DNA from: Lachnospiraceae bacterium
GTDB taxonomy: Bacteria > Bacillota > Clostridia > Lachnospirales > Lachnospiraceae
Assembly (NCBI GenBank): GCA_018384375.1
Contig: JAHAYJ010000006.1
Span: 32,199-96,198, forward strand
Direction: 5' to 3'
Length of the DNA stretch: 64,000 bases
Under the pieces are notes generated by a model. It was not told where the DNA came from. It was given only the letters and a program-made list of their open reading frames with translations, and made no database searches. A program made the translations under genes and the position numbers. Positions 62,241 to 64,000 of the stretch are shown piece by piece. How positions within the stretch are numbered: position 1 is the first letter of the stretch; each line of letters starts with the position of its first letter.

Positions 62241-62599
62241 ATAAATAAATTCCTCCTATGATTTACTACATACGACAGTAAAACTACGGCGAACAGACAA
62301 GCCCACTGTTCGCCTGTTTTTAAGGCTTTTCAATGGTTTTACTACGTACTACAATTGGTTACACAAAAAATATGCAAGATAAGATTACGGATAATTTTTT
62401 CTGTATAGCCTTTTTGTAAAAAAATAGAGATTTAAAAGAAAATGTAAAACATCATAAAAAATTGATTTTTGAAAATGCAGTATTTTCAAGGGTTTGCAGG
62501 TTTTTAATTTGAAAAAAACTAAAATCAGTAAATGACAGTATCAAAAATTGATTTTGGCAGAAATATCAAAAAGCATACTATTAGTAGGAGGTGAAGATT
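62241..62599. other. Candidate replication origin: repeats and hairpin
   Basis: 359 bases without a gene. TTTACTACATACGAC (62262-62276) and TTTTACTACGTACTAC (62337-62352) share TTTACTACrTA; a third copy lies inverted near the left end (59300-59312). Between the first two is a hairpin, GGCGAACAG (62288-62296) / CTGTTCGCC (62306-62314), followed by TGTTTTT. A second repeat, AAAAATTGATTTT, occurs near 62457 and 62545. Hairpin plus short repeats beside a rep gene suits a double-strand origin and Rep or regulator sites. Confidence 0.5.
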
Positions 62600-62746
62600 A
62601 TGGAAATAGATAAAATGACATTAGAAGCGATTTTTGAACGAGTAAAAGCAGATTGCGCAAATATAGAAGAAAGCAAAGCAAAGGCAGAAACAGAGTACCA
62701 GTTGCAAAAATGCACAGCAGAAATAAACAAAGATGAGGAGCGGTAA
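62600..62746 (+). CDS. Small accessory protein, 48 aa
   Basis: The start follows AGGAGG at an ideal distance (eight bases), so it is probably translated. The sequence is helical and charged (MTLEAIFERVKADCANIEES, AETEYQLQKCTAEINKDEER), with two cysteines. I do not recognise the family. It stands between the rep region and the relaxase gene in the same direction as the relaxase and may be a copy-control or mobilization accessory protein. Confidence 0.55.
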   Translation: MEIDKMTLEAIFERVKADCANIEESKAKAETEYQLQKCTAEINKDEER

Positions 62747-62774
62747 CGCCCCTTATTTTTGCTTGTGTCTGTTT

Positions 62775-62855
62775 TTAGCGGGTTAAGGGTGCAACGCCTT
62801 GCCCAAAGGTAATTGAGCCTTGCTCAATTTCTGTATTGGGTTATTGTGTTGAGCA
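62775..62855 (+). other. Candidate origin of transfer
   Basis: ATTGAGC-CTT-GCTCAAT (62812-62828) is a perfect 7-bp inverted repeat. GCTCAA (62822-62827) also pairs with TTGAGC (62849-62854), enclosing TTATTGTGTT (62841-62850), which resembles the nick region of MobV plasmids (TAGTGTG-TTA in pMV158). It lies 60-100 bases ahead of the relaxase start, the usual MobV position. The possible early TTG start for the relaxase at 62813 falls inside it. Confidence 0.45.
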
Positions 62856-62914
62856 GTTTCCTGCGTGGGTGTTCGTTGTTCTTTCATACTATTATCGAGG
62901 GGAGGAATAATGGA

Positions 62915-63823
62915 ATGAAAGCAACTTTACACATAGGCAGGGGAACTGTAAAACACAATGACAGGAACTTTAACCTTGATAATGCCAGACACATAGACCA
63001 GACTAGACAAAACGAAAACTTCTATATTAACCGATATTTAGATGATACGATCACTTTTGAGGAATGTGAGAGGCGGTATTATCAAGAAAATTATTTGCAG
63101 GGATTGGAGGCACAAAATGAAAAATATAGAAAACGCCGACAGTATGGCTATATCCGTACTATTGACGATTTAGTGAAAGCTGAAAAGACACAGCCGAAAG
63201 AAATGATTTTGCAAATAGGGAACAAGGACAACCACCCAGACAGAGAAGTTCTTTTACAGTGTATCCACCAATTTAATGAAGAATTTAACCGCAGATATGG
63301 AACAAACGCCCATATTTTAGATATTGCAATTCATAATGATGAAGCAACGCCACACGCCCATATTCGCTTTATTTGTGATTATACGGATAAAGACGGACAT
63401 AAAAAAATCTGCACAGATAAGGCATTAAAGGCGTTAGGAATAAAACCGCCAAAAGCCACAGCCAAAGCAGACAGATATAATAACGCCTTGCAGACCTTTA
63501 CGGAACAAATACGCTTTATCTGGAACACGATTATTAGGAGAAATGGTATCGAGATTGATGAAACGGTATCAAGTCCAAGTCAAAAGCATTTAACTGTATT
63601 GGAATACAAGGATAAAAAACTACAAGAAGAAATTGAAAGCCATAATAAGCAGTTAATAGAACAGGGGACAGAAATCAGCCAAAAGCAACAGGAGATTCAT
63701 TTGTTGGATAAGCAGATAAACGCCCAAAAGCAGAAATTGGAAGAAATGAAAAGGGAAATATATATCAATCAGTATCGGGAAAATTTTAACGATTTACGCC
63801 CTGTATTTGAAAATGAACGATAA
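62915..63823 (+). CDS. MobV-family relaxase (plasmid recombination/mobilization protein)
   Basis: 302 residues. N-terminal KHNDRNFNLDNARHIDQTR has the HNxR motif of MobV. The metal site is in IAIHNDEATPHAHIRF (HxDExxPHxH), the diagnostic third motif. The C-terminal 60 residues form a coiled coil (KKLQEEIESHNKQLIEQG, DKQINAQKQKLEEMK). Such proteins nick oriT and pilot the strand during mobilization by a helper's secretion system. Shorter than typical MobV proteins (400 or more), but all catalytic motifs are present. ATG 62915 is preferred, with GGGGAGG upstream; TTG 62813 falls in the candidate oriT. Confidence 0.9.
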   Translation: MKATLHIGRGTVKHNDRNFNLDNARHIDQTRQNENFYINRYLDDTITFEECERRYYQENYLQGLEAQNEKYRKRRQYGYIRTIDDLVKAEKTQPKEMILQIGNKDNHPDREVLLQCIHQFNEEFNRRYGTNAHILDIAIHNDEATPHAHIRFICDYTDKDGHKKICTDKALKALGIKPPKATAKADRYNNALQTFTEQIRFIWNTIIRRNGIEIDETVSSPSQKHLTVLEYKDKKLQEEIESHNKQLIEQGTEISQKQQEIHLLDKQINAQKQKLEEMKREIYINQYRENFNDLRPVFENER

Positions 63824-63826
63824 GAA

Positions 63827-63848
63827 AAGCACTGCCGAAGCAGTGCTT
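63827..63848 (-). terminator. Minus-strand terminator hairpin
   Basis: A perfect 9-bp stem, AAGCACTGC / GCAGTGCTT, with a CGAA loop. On the minus strand it is followed by TTTTCTTA, so it ends a leftward transcript; on the plus strand there is no T-run. Confidence 0.8.
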
Positions 63849-63960
63849 CAGATTGTAGACAAAGTACACCAGGAATGGTGGACTCTTGGTTTTCGCCAAA
63901 GGTATTCCTTCAAGTGTTACGTGTCGGTCGTCAATCATATTTTTTCACCCGACACGATTT
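63827..63960 (-). ncRNA. Possible structured small RNA at the window edge
   Basis: Reading leftwards, three hairpins precede the terminator: CGTGTCGG...CCGACACG (63956-63920), CTTTGG-CGAAAA-CCAAG (about 63900-63885) and CACC-ATTCCT-GGTG (about 63881-63866). An ORF of 50 codons (63938 to 63786) also covers the region, but its last third only translates the terminator and the relaxase end, so a structured RNA is as likely as a peptide. A promoter would lie around 63960-64000 and is not clear. Family unknown. Confidence 0.35.
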
Positions 63961-64000
63961 TTTGTATGCGTTATGTGACGATGCGTTATCTTACGAGTGT

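Larger units (their letters stand above)
59270..64000 (+). mobile_element. Integrative mobilizable element, left part
   Basis: It begins inside the deacetylase gene at about 59262-59277 and runs past the window end. Gene content is modular and typical of an IME: large serine recombinase, HUH/helicase Rep, small accessory ORFs, MobV relaxase, candidate oriT. Base composition is visibly AT-richer than the chromosome on its left, with many AAA, ATT and TTA codons. No conjugation machinery is seen, so transfer would depend on a helper. No resistance or other cargo gene is visible in this part. The right junction was not found: the last 150 bases show no deacetylase sequence. Confidence 0.85.

Noticed and set aside
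62813..62914. TTG start giving a 34-residue longer relaxase
   Set aside because: The extension lies over the inverted repeats of the candidate oriT, and the strong GGGGAGG site serves the ATG at 62915.
63786..63938. 50-residue minus-strand protein at the right edge
   Set aside because: Its C-terminal part is the translation of the terminator stem and of the antisense end of the relaxase gene; better read as possible RNA.
1..64000. CRISPR arrays, rRNA or tRNA genes, classic insertion sequences
   Set aside because: No regularly spaced direct repeats, cloverleaf sequences, rRNA segments or DDE transposase genes were recognised by eye; a tRNAscan or profile search was not possible.

Overview
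The window looks like chromosomal DNA of a spore-forming gut clostridium, most probably a member of the Lachnospiraceae. This rests on the pyrK-pyrD type B dihydroorotate dehydrogenase pair, a SPOCS/LysM spore-envelope type protein, a Csp-like subtilase, a PdaB-like deacetylase, strong AGGAGG ribosome sites, and a xylan-oligosaccharide locus with LplB/YtcP-type transporters. The genus cannot be fixed from the sequence alone.

Region 1 (1-21.4 kb) is mostly core genome. It holds the end of a pyrimidine operon (pyrC partial, pyrK, pyrD) and a SPOCS/LysM gene whose ribosome site sits in a hairpin with a sigma-E-like promoter across it. Then come an ispE-gntR-small membrane protein-murI-DUF1934 operon, cardiolipin synthase, a trigger-factor-like PPIase lipoprotein, a CwlO/PcsB-like NlpC/P60 hydrolase, a ClpX with a long acidic N-terminus, a Csp-like serine protease, a hybrid histidine kinase with receiver and Hpt domains, a biotin ligase without a DNA-binding domain, and a Dus enzyme. 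Region 2 (21.3-26.5 kb) is an envelope-stress type ECF sigma operon in which two consecutive genes are each interrupted by one in-frame TGA: a lipoprotein exactly at its lipobox cysteine, and the sigma factor between its region 2 and region 4. An anti-sigma-like membrane protein and a surface transglutaminase-like protein follow.

Region 3 (26.6-56.5 kb) is carbohydrate accessory DNA. An SGNH acetylesterase and a large GH2 enzyme converge on an AraC regulator. The regulator diverges from a GH3 beta-xylosidase, GH67 alpha-glucuronidase and three-gene ABC importer operon, whose promoter lies inside a long inverted repeat. After an intermission (LspA-like protein, YtrA-type GntR with ABC exporter, class II aldolase, carbamate kinase, metNI) come a GH43 xylosidase and a xylulokinase-DUF4867-FucI/AraA-like isomerase operon, a MATE pump and a second GH2. 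Together these would import (methyl-glucurono)xylo-oligosaccharides, trim them inside the cell and phosphorylate xylulose. No endoxylanase and no canonical xylA is present in the window.

Region 4 (56.5-59.3 kb) has a small 62-residue ORF, a YlmH-like S4 protein, an AEC permease and a polysaccharide deacetylase cut off after its DVD motif. The cut marks the left end of an AT-rich integrated mobilizable element (about 59.27 kb to beyond the window). The element carries a large serine recombinase, a rolling-circle Rep joining HUH and P-loop helicase motifs, a MobV relaxase, a candidate oriT, iteron-like repeats and a structured terminal segment that may be a small RNA. The right end is outside the window.
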